Assembly (NCBI RefSeq): GCF_018320785.1
Contig: NC_054872.1
Location: forward strand, 40,412,551-40,476,550
DNA from: Cheilinus undulatus
Taxonomy: Eukaryota; Chordata; Actinopteri; Labriformes; Labridae
DNA length: 64,000 nucleotides
Direction: 5' to 3'
Shown: piece after piece, positions 48,301 to 59,438 of the stretch
Layout of the letters: every line of letters begins with the position of its first letter
Numbering within the stretch: position 1 is the stretch's first letter
Translations under genes and position numbers: made by a program
Notes under the pieces: generated by a model
The model's input: the letters and a program-made list of their open reading frames with translations, nothing else
What the model was told of the DNA's origin: nothing
The model's database searches: none

Positions 48301-51300
48301 TGTTAATTTGGCCAAATCTGGATGCAGCGTTACTACTGACATTAATCACAGACATTTAACAATTCTTTTAACTGAAAAAAATCCAATCTGATCCATCAGC
48401 CTCCCTGTAATGAGTAGGTGGCATTAGGCAGCTATTTTTAAGCTCCTCTGGTCCGCTGATGAATATTATTTAATACCCTGGAGTGCTGATTTAAGCTGAA
48501 GTTAACACAGTGTACCTCACATAACAGGGGTTTCTACACTACCTCTGATGTAAAGTATTTTAAGTGAAATTTTTAAAGGTGCTTCCTGCATAAGTCCTGT
48601 TAAGCTCACATTAATGATCTACCTTACCTTGTTGCAGTCTACTAGTCACTTTGTTAAAAACAGTTTCAGAGAAACTACTAAAGGTTTCTGTTTACTTTCT
48701 AAACAATACCCAGGAAAACCTACATGACCTTTCCACTTCTTCCTTTCTAAGAAGAAATACAAAAGTGGTGGACACCCTTTCACTCAGCTGTCTACATCAG
48801 TTTGACACTCCTGTCAAAGGCTTGTTTAATACAAAGTGAAAGGGGTGAGTATTGAGATATTCAACTCTTTTGTGCAACCTTCATACTTCACAGAGCAAAT
48901 TGGTGAGACTAGTTCTCACTTCTGCATCCAAGAATACATTTATGGGATCAGTGATAGAAAATACATACTCTCTGTACCTTAAACACTTAAGCCAATATTA
49001 CTGATGGGCATCCAGAAACATGGTTTGGTACTAAAAGTATAGTTTTGCTAATGGACAAATGGTGTTCCTAACATTATTTAGAGCAATGGTTCTCAGCCAG
49101 TCCAGCTTCAGGATCAACCATCACCTCCTGAAGAGAAATTGTGACCCAATTTTTAAAAAATTTCCCACTACTCAGAATTTTTAAACGAAGACTGTTGCAG
49201 TTTGGACCAAAAACAAAACATAATTGAACACAGAGACGGCACAAAAGAAAAATGACATGATTAAAATTCACACTTAACCAAAGCACATAGATGCAAACAT
49301 TTTCCTGAGATAGCATGGATATTTGGTAATTTCTTGAAGAATTCCCCCATTATCTTGGGAAAATCAGATTTATTACCCAAGCAAACTGAGAAAAGTAAGC
49401 AAAAATCTTGATGCAAATACTTACATTTGCTTGTCATCATTGGAAGAGCTTAAAATACATGTTTGAGTTCACTCAAGACACTTACTTTAATTAGTTTGGG
49501 GCTTCCATAAATTCGAGGTATGGCTATTAAAATATGACACTGTGCTTATGAGGATCAAACCACATGGTTCACAGTTACACCTAGTGTTTATTAAATTTTA
49601 AGGTATTCAAGCACAACTGCTGTAAGTTTCCAATAAGTGCCGTCTTTAGTTCACTGCTAGATATTATTTTCACTAAGGCAGCTGAATCTTTTGGTACATT
49701 AACTGGAGTGTATGGGGAACACTTCATGTCACGTGCACATGTGTTTGAAGGACATTCAAGATTTTGTGAAGGCAGAGAGGATGTCCAAGACAATGCTGCT
49801 CAGCCATGCACATCAAAAACTTCTGAAAACATTCAACAAATTTAACAAATCATTTGAAATGATCAATGACTCTGTATAAGAATGACAGCAGAAATGGTCT
49901 CTATTAGGTATGTTCCTAGGCATCTATTTCTCCATTTGGCTAATCAGCCATTTAAATTGCATTTAACCGACTAATCTTATAAGAAGAAAATACTTAGAAA
50001 ACAGTCACATTCTTCATAGGGTCACTACGTTGGTGGATGTGATGTGAGTCTGATATGCTCTGTATAGTGTGGTTAAAATTAGCAGCTAGCTCCCCAGGCC
50101 TTCGTTCCTTTTTGCAGATTAATGTGCTGAAGCTGACTGCTATGCTTCTCACATTTACATCCAGTGAAGTGCTGGGGGAAAGCTCAGACAGGAAGGCAGT
50201 GGCCATTAACTGAAGCTACAGCGGCTTCTAGTGGTGGGAGGTTCATCATAGTTTAAAAAAGCTTTATAGACTGGGATTTTAAGCCTGTTTTTATTTTAAA
50301 AAACAAGTTATTAGTTAAACCGATCCCTCGTCTCCATTCATAAAGATCAAGTTTTGCAAATAGAATATGAAAATTTGAACATGTCAAAAGTGTGTGCCAA
50401 AGCTGTCCCAAAACTTCTGACTCCTGTTCAAAAGGAAAAACGCAAGCAAATTTTTTCGAGACATTTAGAAACTGACATTCTTAACTCTTATTTTCTGATG
50501 CCACTTACTAGAAACATACAGCATTTGTGGGTGAACACCTAACCTTTAATATATAACACTCATTGACTGTGAACCACGTGCTTTTACCCTCATAAGTGCA
50601 GTCGCATTACTTTACCATAACTCATACACTTTTTTTTCTTGGCCCACACTCACAAACCATTGGAAAGAGCTTCCAGGTCCACTTTTGGGCCCCAGCCCCA
50701 CCAGTTGAGAACCACTGATGTGGCGTTAGCGTGTGTTAAAGGCTCCTCTTTAATGCTGACACCACTCACAACCTCAGTCTTAGAGTTGTTTCACAAGAGC
50801 TTATTGCTGCTTCGGTTACAAAATTTGACTTCTGCTTTCCTCAGTACTATCCTTAAGATCTGTTCTACTGCGTGCTTATTTCCCTCCTGAGGAAAAATCA
50901 CTAAGAATGTAGAAAATAATGTAAAACAATCCTATCCTGGTGATAGCAGCAGTTCTAGACCTAGACACTAAACCCTCAAAAAGTCAGGTCAGTTTCTCAC
51001 CACAGCTGGTGACTAAACTAAGGAAGGAAGGAAGAAGGAACATTGGCAAGTGTGGCAGTGTCCCAAATGCTGAACTTTTAAGGAGAGCAACAAAAACATT
51101 TAATGTTGAGGTTGTTTTTCCAGAGATGAGGCACATACAAAGATTCAGGCTGATGTTTACAACAGCAATATAGCCGATAGCCAGTACTTATATTTTTTAC
51201 AGCATTTTTTGGTGAAACAATACCACTATGACAACATTTTCCCAAATAATTAACCATGAACACAGACCAGAGGTATTCTTACAGGTCACTCATCCTGCCA

Positions 51301-53292
51301 AGTAAAAATATCTGATTGGATTCAGCTAGTTAGTTGTGCCAGAGCTGATATTGGTTAATACCAGTGTTAAACTGTGCACCCCCAGTTTTTACACTCAAGA
51401 CAATGAGTGCTAAAAAAGATCAGCTACATAGGTTTTGTGGATGCTGCCAGTGTAATGTTAACATTCTGTATTGTGCAAAATCATTTTCATTTGAGCCTCA
51501 TTTTTTCAACAACCCTAGTCCAAGTAGTGCCACTGCCTGTTTTCTGCTGAAATAAGCAGCCATGTCAAGGCAGTGAATCCATGCAAAAACTCTGAACAAA
51601 CTACTGCAAGGTCACTGACTGAGAATAGGTATGGGATTGCCTGAAATATAAATATAATGTTCCTGAAGAAGCAGAAGTTAGGCTAAGTTACAGATACTGA
51701 AGTCCCATTTGTGGTGAACTAAATATGTAAAATAACATGTTTTTGTCTATAACACAGATCAGATATATTTTACTAGATGACATGCTTTAAAATGTAAGGG
51801 TAAGTATTGAGTATACAAGGCACCAGTGCACCACTGAATATAGATCTATTTCAGCACATATGAATTTGAATGTCTTTCTTCTGTTGTATCACAAAGTTTG
51901 GTTTAACTTCATTGAAGTTAATGAAAGTTTGGGACACAACATCTTGAAGTAAAGCCTTCTATGAGACTGTGAAAACAGAACTCCAAGAATCAGAAGAATC
52001 AGATGGTTTCCTCTTGAAGCAAAAACAAGCGCATGAGAGAACATGAGAGATAAATATCACTGATTCTCAAGATAAGGGACAAAACATGTTCTGAACTTAA
52101 ATTTGTAGGTTTTTTTTGCTACATTCATTTGAAGTTGATATTTGTACACACTGAAGTCTAAACTAGCAGATGTGTGTAGGAACAGATTTTTAAATCAACA
52201 CTTTTTTCAAAATACAACTTTTTTACCAATCACATCTGGATTTTTGTCAACTCTATCAAACACAATGAAATATATTAGATTTTTATTTTATTAATTTCAT
52301 ATGAATGACAAAGTTTCAGCTATCTAATAATGTTATTAAGTTAAAGCTAGTCATGCATTATTTGCACTTGTTTTACTTATCTGAGGTATCGTATAAATGA
52401 ATTTCATGATTTTTCTAACTTTTCCAATTCCACCAGTTTGGCTCTTTGTCACTCAATCCAGCTCAACCAGTGTGCTAGATTTTTCACAATTTATTTATGT
52501 AGTCGTGATTCACGCATGTAAAAGAGACAATGACTTTTCTTTTGTACAGTCGTCAGGTGCTAAGAAATAAGGCGGTCACAGTTAAATAAATTCAAACTTG
52601 ATACATATGACATCAAATAATATCAATACCATAGATGGAAATAGATATCCCACATTGGATTATTTTGTTTTTTTAATGATAAAAGTTGCAAGAAAACTCT
52701 TGCATGTTGTCTGAATTGTACAAATTTGGCAATATTCTGGCAACCAGTGTATTCATACAAATGAGACAGTGTCATCAGTTGTGCCTGATATAGAATATAC
52801 TGAAGGCATAATCTACAGTAGTATCTCAAATATGACTTCCAGCAAAACCTTACTGAATCTGAATGGACCACCCCTACTTTCTTTCCTCTGCTCATGGCAG
52901 CCTTGGGTTAAAATTCTGAAGACTGGCAGTTCTCTAAAGCTTTTTGAAACGACTGACAGTGTCAAAAGTTGTGACAAACTCAGAATGAAGTGACTCTGAG
53001 GCAAGTTTCACTCACCTATAAGAGGGGACGTCTTGGGGCAGTATGGCATGTCGCTTCCATGGCTATGACCTTTGGATAGGTGGGAGAGGTTGGCATAGAC
53101 ATCACCCCCGATGCTGATGCTCGCAGGCGTGTGGTTTCGGCCTGACAAAGCAGTGGTGTCTGGTTTGCGAAAGATGCGGATGAAGTAGCTGACTCGCTTC
53201 TGGTATCCCTCTCGGGACAGCAGCGCCATGACCACCAGCTGGATGCCCAGGAACATGAATAAGTAGCGCCATTTTGAGTGGATACTAACCAT
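36330..53292 (-). CDS. b4galt3: Beta-1,4-galactosyltransferase 3-like, six exons, 398 residues
   Basis: Minus-strand coding exons are 53292-53016, 44426-44191, 41324-41137, 38565-38443, 38339-38235 and 36597-36330. All junctions are AG/GT with phases 1, 0, 2, 2, 2; total 1197 nt. The enzyme transfers galactose from UDP-Gal to terminal GlcNAc in the Golgi. The N-terminus gives a short cytoplasmic tail and a membrane anchor (residues 9-25, FMFLGIQLVVMALL). A luminal stem follows with VYANLSHL and MPYCPKTSPL, words close to vertebrate B4GALT3. The catalytic part has GGRYRPPDC (119-127), IIIPHRHREHH, FNRAKL (177-182), the DVD metal motif (203-205), YFGGVSALT, WGWGGEDDD (263-271) and GRYKMIKH with metal ligand His298. 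Length fits the family (about 390). ATG context GCCATGG is strong. The C-terminal ~45 residues are Pro/Ala/Lys-rich and differ from what I recall for mammals. B4GALT2/4 are less likely because of the stem words. Confidence 0.93.
36598..38234. other. b4galt3 intron 5
   Basis: The intron (minus strand) runs from GTATCG donor to CATCTAAAG acceptor. It contains a copy of dispersed repeat family A at about 37005-37425. The rest shows nothing recognised. Confidence 0.75.
37005..37425. mobile_element. Dispersed non-autonomous repeat, family A (copy 2)
   Basis: Blocks shared with 19204-19968 and 58368-58889 include CACATTCTTTATGGGCCAAT-like, AGAGCAAAAACATCTTTTCC, GGAAAGCTTTCAGTGTGG and AAGAAATGTTTTCCACTTCTGATAAAACTT. 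The ends are not clear. It lies in b4galt3 intron 5. Confidence 0.5.
38566..41136. other. b4galt3 intron 3
   Basis: This intron lies between coding exons 3 and 4 (donor GTAAGA, acceptor CCCCCACCAG). A hAT-like element occupies 40016-40634. Around 38620-39120 there is a region with GGGGTCGACC and ATCAGT words that may be an old DNA-transposon remnant. Nothing else was recognised. Confidence 0.7.
40016..40634. mobile_element. hAT-like MITE in b4galt3 intron 3
   Basis: The left end AGGCCCCGTCCACAAGGAAA and the right end (reverse complement AGGCCCTGCCCACATGGAGA) form an inverted terminus. Internally, CCACACGGAAACGGCGTTTC and GTCTCCGTGTGGATGG words repeat in both orientations. No transposase and no clear target duplication were seen. 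Confidence 0.65.
41325..44190. other. b4galt3 intron 2
   Basis: The intron runs from GTGATG donor (after exon 2) to TTTTTTCACAG acceptor. It is largely occupied by the hAT element at 41373-43134. The rest (43143-44190) has no recognised feature. Confidence 0.8.
41373..43134. mobile_element. hAT element with perfect 8-bp target duplication
   Basis: The ends are TAGGGATTGGAATCGATAGA and (reverse complement) TAGGGATGGGAACAGAGAAC. The flanking octamer TCCATTAT at 41365-41372 and 43135-43142 is identical. Length is 1762 bp. Subterminal words (TTATCGATAC; CATCGATTTG; AACCGGTTCTC in direct and inverted forms) are typical hAT subterminal repeats. Short frames inside do not give a recognisable transposase, so it is probably non-autonomous. 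Its edge lies 48 bp upstream of b4galt3 exon 3. Confidence 0.9.
44914..45240. repeat. Dispersed repeat family B (copy 2)
   Basis: It shares TTCAGTCAGGAACACT, TATTGTAAAGTGGATAT, CCTGGGTTAGCCAAGCA, GGCTAGAAACTCCCATAT and GAGGAGGCTGGGGTGG with 26148-26640, in the same order and orientation. It lies in b4galt3 intron 1. Confidence 0.6.
45814..47317. mobile_element. Possible hAT-like remnant
   Basis: The left end TAAGGGGATGCACAGCATTA and the right end (reverse complement TTAAGGATGCATGATACAGG) are partially inverted. Both are followed by ATCGG/AATATTGG-type words as in fish hAT families. No matching target duplication was found, and a retroelement tail (46324-46450) lies inside. Treat as a candidate. 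Confidence 0.35.
46324..46450 (-). mobile_element. Fish non-LTR retroelement 3' tail (copy 2 of 3)
   Basis: Read on the minus strand it gives GACCTGCCCTCTTTGTAAGG, then GATAACTTTGGTTATGAATT, and a GATTGATTGACTG end. This is the same tail as at 15455-15545 and 58020-58345. The copy is 5'-truncated. Confidence 0.7.
49084..50717. mobile_element. hAT-like element family D (copy 2)
   Basis: The ends CAATGGTTCTCAGCCAGTCC and (reverse complement) CAGTGGTTCTCAACTGGTGG are inverted repeats. The right-end words CCACTTTTGGGCCCCAGC match CCACTTTTGGGTCCCAGC in the 31841-33211 copy, and both contain GATGCAAACATTTTCCTGAGA-like sequence. Flanking octamers match at only 5 of 8 positions, consistent with age. 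No transposase was recognised. Confidence 0.65.
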
Positions 53293-54620
53293 GGCGATAA
53301 CTTTGCGTCGCAAGAGTAACGGAGGCTGGGAGGTGGCAGTGCGGAAAGTCTTGCTGGTGTGCAGCAATACAAATCTCTGTGCTAGGACTTTCCCAAAGAT
53401 AAGAAAAAAAATGGAGGATTGTCAATTCTGTATTAGAATGAGGCTGCTGTAGAGGCTGTTAACACCCAAACACTACATCAAATATTCTATGTACCTTTAC
53501 CAAAATAGGGTAACACACGCTGTATGTGACAGTGTCAAAGTATGTAGGTGACTTGTGGCAATATGGAGTATTACTATAAAAAGTGAGATGAAAATCAAAA
53601 TGGCAAAAAGGCACTTTTGGTAGGCTGATATTAAAAATAAACACCAAGAAGCAGAAAAAAGGAAAAAATATCCTCATCCAAAAACAAAAAACAAAGTCTT
53701 GTTTACTTTTCTCTAGTTCACTGCATTACTTGTTGCAGCCCACTATGTGGCAAATATCTCCAAAGTAGACTGCTGGTCCAATGTGTTGTTGGCGTGGGGT
53801 GGTAATGCCAGTCCCACATCATGTGGTCTCACCCCCATTGAATTCCACGTGTTTCCATGTGAAGCTCATTCTCCTCTGGTCAAATAAACGGCAGCGCCAG
53901 TGTCTCTCACTCGCTCTCGCTTCCTCTCTTTGTGAGTTTTACGCTGCCGTCTGTTCTCCCTCATGCTCTCTCCTGAGGGAGGCCTCCACAACAACAACAG
54001 CAGCCATGACAAAAGGGAGCATATGCAGCCGTATAGGGCCTATGCTTTACACAGGATTACACGCAGTGTCCACCGACTCACTGTCTGGCTTGCTGTAGAG
54101 ACAGGGGGGAGTGGACCATGACCAGCGTGGGAGGAGTGGTCAGAGGTTTGCATGTGTGTATGTGGGCGGCAATGTGTTTGTTAGGGGGGAGGGATTCAGT
54201 GGAGGGTCAGGCCGAGAGGAAAAAGAAAAGGGGGAGCGATGGAGGAGGAGGAGAAGGAGGAGAAGGAGGAGGGAGAGTTTTGATCCTCGCTGCTATTGTT
54301 CCATAATGATGCAATCCACAGCCAGGAGACAGCTCAAACAGCTCACTGGGCTGACAGCCACTGGTTTCACTGGAAGCACAGGAACTGGACCAGTGGCAGC
54401 AGCACAGCTCTGAAAGACACAGAAGAGGGGGAGGGACATTTACATGGACTGACAACCTTTGGTTCAAACTGTTTACATCAGCGATTTTGTAGTTACAGCA
54501 GAATGACTTTCCCATGCAAACAATGACTAATTGTGTGCTGTACAGGCTCAACAAATGGATTGTGTTTGTTTACATGGAGACCCAACAGCACAGTTGGAAA
54601 GCCTTGACTAATCAGGCCCA
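53293..54620. promoter_or_regulatory. b4galt3 5' flank: leader sequence and probable promoter region
   Basis: Upstream of the ATG (minus strand), a T-rich tract (TTTTTTTTCTTATC, about 53390-53405) precedes an AG and may be an acceptor for the first coding exon. The sequence from 53.8 to 54.4 kb is richer in G/C and CpG than its surroundings and contains the purine tract listed next. I could not fix a first exon or start site. No TATA box was recognised. Confidence 0.35.
54215..54277. repeat. Polypurine (GGA/GAA-rich) tract upstream of b4galt3
   Basis: About 63 bp are almost all purine on the + strand (GGAGGAGGAGGAGAAGGAGG and similar), with only a CGAT interruption. On the gene's strand this is a CT-rich tract. 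Such tracts occur in TATA-less promoters and can adopt triplex structure. Confidence 0.85.
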
Positions 54621-56191
54621 GCGTGGGCTCGAGCGCACAAGCCTCCCCAAAGAGAGGCCTGCTGCCCACAGCTGATGGCAGACGAAAAGCTGTGCAGCGC
54701 AGTGTAGATGAAAACTTCCATGTTCAAGAGCCAAAAAAACTCAACGGCCCTGCTGACGTAGGTTGCTGTAATGTTTGCAGGCCTTGTGTAACCCCAACAG
54801 ATACCTTGGATTTGTCTGCTGCAGTATCAAACACATTCTTAGTCGCAAATCAATTAGTTCTTGTTAAAGTAGTCAGCCTCAGACCACTAATCCTAATCCC
54901 AGCGAACGCTACAAGACTGGTGAAGAGATTGAGAGAGACGGATAGGAAAAAATAGTTCAAAACAGCCAGAGCAGCTGCCAACCTCTCACCTACACGTTAT
55001 TATCGCTGATTTTTGCAGTGCACACTCATTCCTAAAAATCTGCCACAATAGAAAGATTTTGAACACATTTAATGTACATTTGCTGCACATTTTGTAGCTA
55101 TTTGCAAAGTGAATATTTAAGAATTTTATGATAAAAACTGAAATTGCAGTGTGGTGTCATTTGGTACCTAGATGGAAAAATATGCAAGAGTGGTGAATCA
55201 GTGCCACAAAGCAGCCAAAAAAGGAGAAATGAACAATGGTAATCTGTTGAGTTGCTAATAAACCCTGCTGTTTGGTTCAGTCCTACTGAATAATCAGACT
55301 TGCGTAGACATATTCAGCCCTCAGAGCCTGTTACGCTAATTACACAGGGGAAACATTACAAGCACTCAAATGAGGGCAGAGTACATTAGATTTCAGAGGC
55401 AGCCCTCTTGCGCCTGCCTTTTTCTTGTGTCTGGTCTGTCAGTCAAGCAACAATCTACAGAAAAGAGGTAGATCACACAGAGCTTGTTAAGGGAGAACGA
55501 CGGAGAAGAAGGAACAAAGAAACAGCAAAAGCAAGACAACTGAGAAAAACAGAGAGATAGCAATATTCTGCTCTTGGTTCCCTTGCAGAATATTTTCATG
55601 CAGGTAATTTGTACAAGTACACATCTTAAAATTTAAGAAGTACACGCTGTCACTATTTTCAATGCATTAAGCACAGTTCTTTTAGAAATTACCATAAAAC
55701 CATCACATACTTTTAAAGATGATCCTTCAGTTTATACAAGAACTACAACGTTGGGTTAATTAGTCACCAGAAAAGACAAATGACAACAATTTCAGCTACT
55801 TGTTAGTTTACTGATTCCTTTTTCTTCAAAACAATACATTTTTGCCTTTCTTGTTCTGGTTTTAAATGAAAAGGACTTTTCATTCCGTACTATTCTAAGC
55901 AAACAGTAAGTCATGTATTTAAAGCAACAGTATCTACTCTTCCCACTGCAACCTCACATTTTCAAAGTTGATCTGATAATATGATAACTTTTAACAGGGA
56001 AAGTGGCATCCATTCCGATGTGAAAACTGTGCCATTGCATAGCCTGGTATACATTGTGTGATTCTGGGCTGTCCCAGATGAAAGATGACCAACTGTGACA
56101 TTACCTTTGCTTGAACTGTGAGACAGACAGCCATTGTCCTGGTCTTGCGACTAAAGATAGCCTGGGATAAAATTCAGACAGTGTCATAAAT
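54621..56191. other. Intergenic stretch, nothing recognised
   Basis: I see no coding exons with recognisable content, no repeat termini and no obvious regulatory element. Confidence 0.45.
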
Positions 56192-56676
56192 TTAGAGTTG
56201 GGCTGGGCAAAATTATTGCACATTAGATTAAATCGCAATATGTCCTGTCGCAAATTACAAATCCCAAAAGTTGCAATATTTCTTAAACTTGAAATGTGTC
56301 AAAATATAAGTTTAATATTCTTTGCAGCAGCAGATATTTTATGCACATTATACAAACGTTCAAGATTCTTTTAATTAAAAGTTCTGCTTTACTTATGTAT
56401 GTTTTTCTTATTTAAAACAAGATGGCATAAAAATGATCATCCCTTCAGTTGATATCAAATTTGCAATATGAGCCAAGAAAATTGCAATATTTGTTTGTTT
56501 TACATTTTTTATCCCTATATGTTATTCTATCTAATATTGTGTAGGTTATAATATGGAATAATTAAATGCTTGTATTCATCAAAAAATATATAAAAATAAT
56601 TGCATATTAAATCGCATTGGCAATATTGGGTGAAAAAAATGCAATTAGATCGTTTTCATGAATCATTCAGCTCTAA
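56192..56676. mobile_element. Probable hAT-type MITE
   Basis: The left end TTAGAGTTGGGCTGGGCAAA and the right end (reverse complement TTAGAGCTGAATGATTCATG) are partially inverted. The interior has repeated AAATCGCAATAT/GCAATATT words typical of this fish family. No transposase and no clean target duplication were found. Confidence 0.55.
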
Positions 56677-58019
56677 TTTAAAGTGACTATCTCAAAATGA
56701 CTGTTGCAACGATCTACGCCAACTAACCAGCTGATAGGAATACAGGAAGAAATGATGCAACAATAATCAAAACACTGACTGGCTTTAACAAACAAACAAG
56801 TTAGCATTAGAATGGAGTAATGCATAAACTTAGAAGTTTGTCGGATTCCAACAAGGAGGAAAATCTTGATCCAACATATTTTTCTTAGCATATGAATAAT
56901 ACATTTACAACGGTTTTGTGTTGCTTTGCTTCATTAGTTACAACGGCACTGGCAGTGTAGATGGGTGATACACAACTGATGGCGTTTATTTCTTGCATAT
57001 TGGTGAACATATCAAACTCAGGTTGCTTGAGATTCATATCAGCACAGTGTAGCATGCCAGAAACATATAAGAATGCTACAGAAGCCCAGTCTTTAGGAGG
57101 CATTAGGGCACAAGTTCACACAACAGGCTGCTAACAAGAAGCCAGTTGTCATCTTAGTAATGTTTGATTCAATGGTTGCAGCTAAAAGGCTGAAGAAGAA
57201 GCCAAGAAGAGGAAAATGAGAGAGTCCATGCAAGAAACCAGCCAAAAGGCAGATATTAATTCTAAAATTACCACACAATGTTAGGCTTTATCATTATCTC
57301 TGTCATTCTTGTCTCATGCCTGGCAACTCTATTGGAACCACTCATCTAACTCAAGTTATGTCTCTGGCCTGCATGCAAACAAACAAAATAAATAACTCTT
57401 ATGCCAAAAAGCTGTCTCTTTTCACATGTAGCTGTCAGCGAAACAGCTTACAACTCACTCAGTCACAGCTGAATATTGCTGAATTAACATAGTTTAACTA
57501 ACAAGTTGTGGTGCTGTACATTTTAAATGCATTCACTTCCACTAACACCATTATGTTTATAAGAGAGGTGCCTGTCTGTCTGTGTCAACCCTGCCTGCTT
57601 AGAGTGATAGATGCAGGAGTGCTCATGCTTCCAGACTCACTGGGATATACTTATGCCCACTGGCTGACTACTCCATATGGCTGTGGAGAGCCCTGTACAA
57701 GTAGGCTTTTTAGTTTGTAACCTTACAATCCTAGACAAAGACATCACAGCAGCAGCTAAGTTTATACACATACTTCACATGCATGAATCTAAGAGCAATT
57801 CTACTTTAACTAACATAATCATTAATAGCTCTCTCTATCTCATCTTATCTGCAAATGCCTGTATTACATTATTTTTCTTTCTTTCAGTCACGCAGTTGTT
57901 GCTAATGCTTCACAAGCTGCTATCATCGTTATTGACACAATAGCCATATCCTTCAAATAGGAGAGAAGTTTATGACCATAACAGCCATACATTTGTCTTT
58001 CAGTTGCTATTTTGTTGCA
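56677..58019. other. Intergenic stretch, nothing recognised
   Basis: Only short frames with no family resemblance occur, and no repeat ends were identified. Confidence 0.45.
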
Positions 58020-58345
58020 TCTCTTGACCCTCTTTCTGCAGCACCCTTTTCTCTCTTCCTGCTTTCCCTCACCCCTTTCCAGCCCCAGTGCAGCTATGGC
58101 AGATGGCTGTCAAAATGAGTCTGGTTCTGTTTAAGGTTCCTGCCCATTAAAGGGAAGGTTTTTCTTGCCACCTTAACAAGGCTTAATACTGCTAATGCTA
58201 AGTTCACAGTGATTAGTGCAGGTCCTAATAACAATAGGCCAAATCAGAGAGTATGGTCTATACCTGCCCTCTTCGTAAAGTGTGTGGAGATAACTTTAGG
58301 TATGAATTGGTGCTAAACAAACAAAGACTGATTGATTTAAACAAT
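58020..58345 (+). mobile_element. Fish non-LTR retroelement 3' tail (copy 3 of 3, longest)
   Basis: This copy extends further 5' than the other two: GGCAGATGGCTGTCAAAATG, GTCTGGTTCTG...GGTTCCTGCC, AAGGGAAGGTTTTTCTTGCC, then ACCTGCCCTCTTCGTAAAGT and a GACTGATTGATTT end. The order is that of a very common teleost LINE 3' region. No intact coding sequence is present. Confidence 0.7.
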
Positions 58346-58367
58346 TTGCAAACAACAGGCTGTAGAC

Positions 58368-58889
58368 TAACCTGACATGCCAGATGGGAAAGCTTCAATA
58401 GAAAACGTTTGAGAAAAGGCAGATGATTTGAAAAAAACTCACTGTGATTGGATGAACGTTCTGTCTGTCACATCTCTACGGGCAAATAAGAGCAACAAAA
58501 CACAGGATGTAGCAGCTATTGAGCTGCGCCTGCGCAGGAATAACACAAACTATGGCAACTACAGACATGTAAGTACTCGACTTTAGTCGTTTAGAAAAGA
58601 AAACTCACTGCTGTTCTTTGTTCTTCTTTAAATGAAGAAATGTCAAGTTCTGATAAAACTTACGCTTTAGCAGAATCCACACTAAGCTCTTCCGCCATAA
58701 TTGCACCGGCCTCTTGCTGCTGCTTGTTTACGTCATGACTCTGCCGTGCATGATAGTACTGCCCCTCATCGCTGATTAATCCTGTTACTTTCTAACAGGG
58801 CCCAAACGGTTCAGATGGGAGCTTAACAAGATGGATTCACCAGTGAGAAACAAGGAAATGGGCGTGTCCATCTGCTTTGCAAGGTTAGC
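58368..58889. mobile_element. Dispersed non-autonomous repeat, family A (copy 3)
   Basis: The left end TAACCTGACATGCCAGATGG and the right end (reverse complement AGCTAACCTTGCAAAGCAGA) are loosely inverted. The left end matches the 19204 copy (CCTGACATGCCAGAT). The interior shares TCTGTCTGTCACATC, GAGCTGCGCCTGCGCAGG and AAGAAATGTCAAGTTCTGATAAAACTT. No transposase is present. Confidence 0.55.
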
Positions 58890-59436
58890 TGACAAATGCC
58901 AGCAAATGCACATTATAGACAGGCGGCGTAACAGCACTATGTGCATTTTATAATAGGGCAGTTGCACTTGCATATCATAAGCACTGTACCAAATTCTGAC
59001 AAACTGTCTCTTTAACAACCAACTTAGTTTTTTTTTTTTTTTGGAAAATTAGAATGAGCCTTTTCCATTTCTTGAAATCTAATAATGTATCTATAAATCA
59101 GGAAAATATACACAACGTATTCATCTGTGACCAAAATCATCCTTTTAAACATCAATACAATGGACTTAAATGGGACTAGTCCAGGAGCACACCAAATTTA
59201 TGTTTCCTCTCCTAAGAGGAAACTTTTTGTTTGTCTATTTTGGCGACCCTTATAAACAAAGAAATACATCTAAACTCTTTGTCTTGCTCTGCAAATTAGA
59301 AAGCAGTGTTGTTTAAGTGTTGATACCGGATTTTTTCATGATGTGATATATAGATGTAGTTCAGATCTGATCTTCCTTAAAAGACACTTAGAAGTTTAAG
59401 GAATGAGGATGAACAAAAAAAAGACTTCAGCTGACA
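58890..59436. other. Intergenic spacer
   Basis: Nothing is recognised apart from a T-run near 59027-59041. Confidence 0.4.
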
Positions 59437-59438
59437 TA

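Larger units (their letters stand above)
44427..53015. other. b4galt3 intron 1, 8.6 kb
   Basis: The intron runs from the strong GTGAGT donor after exon 1 to CTGCCCTGCAG before exon 2. It holds dispersed repeats at 44914-45240, 45814-47317, 46324-46450 and 49084-50717. From 47.4 to 49.0 kb and from 50.8 to 53.0 kb nothing else is recognised. Confidence 0.8.

Noticed and set aside
53781..54554. Several overlapping open frames of about 60-115 codons on both strands upstream of b4galt3
   Set aside because: They arise from low-complexity GC/GA-rich sequence, overlap each other in many frames and show no family resemblance or splice support.
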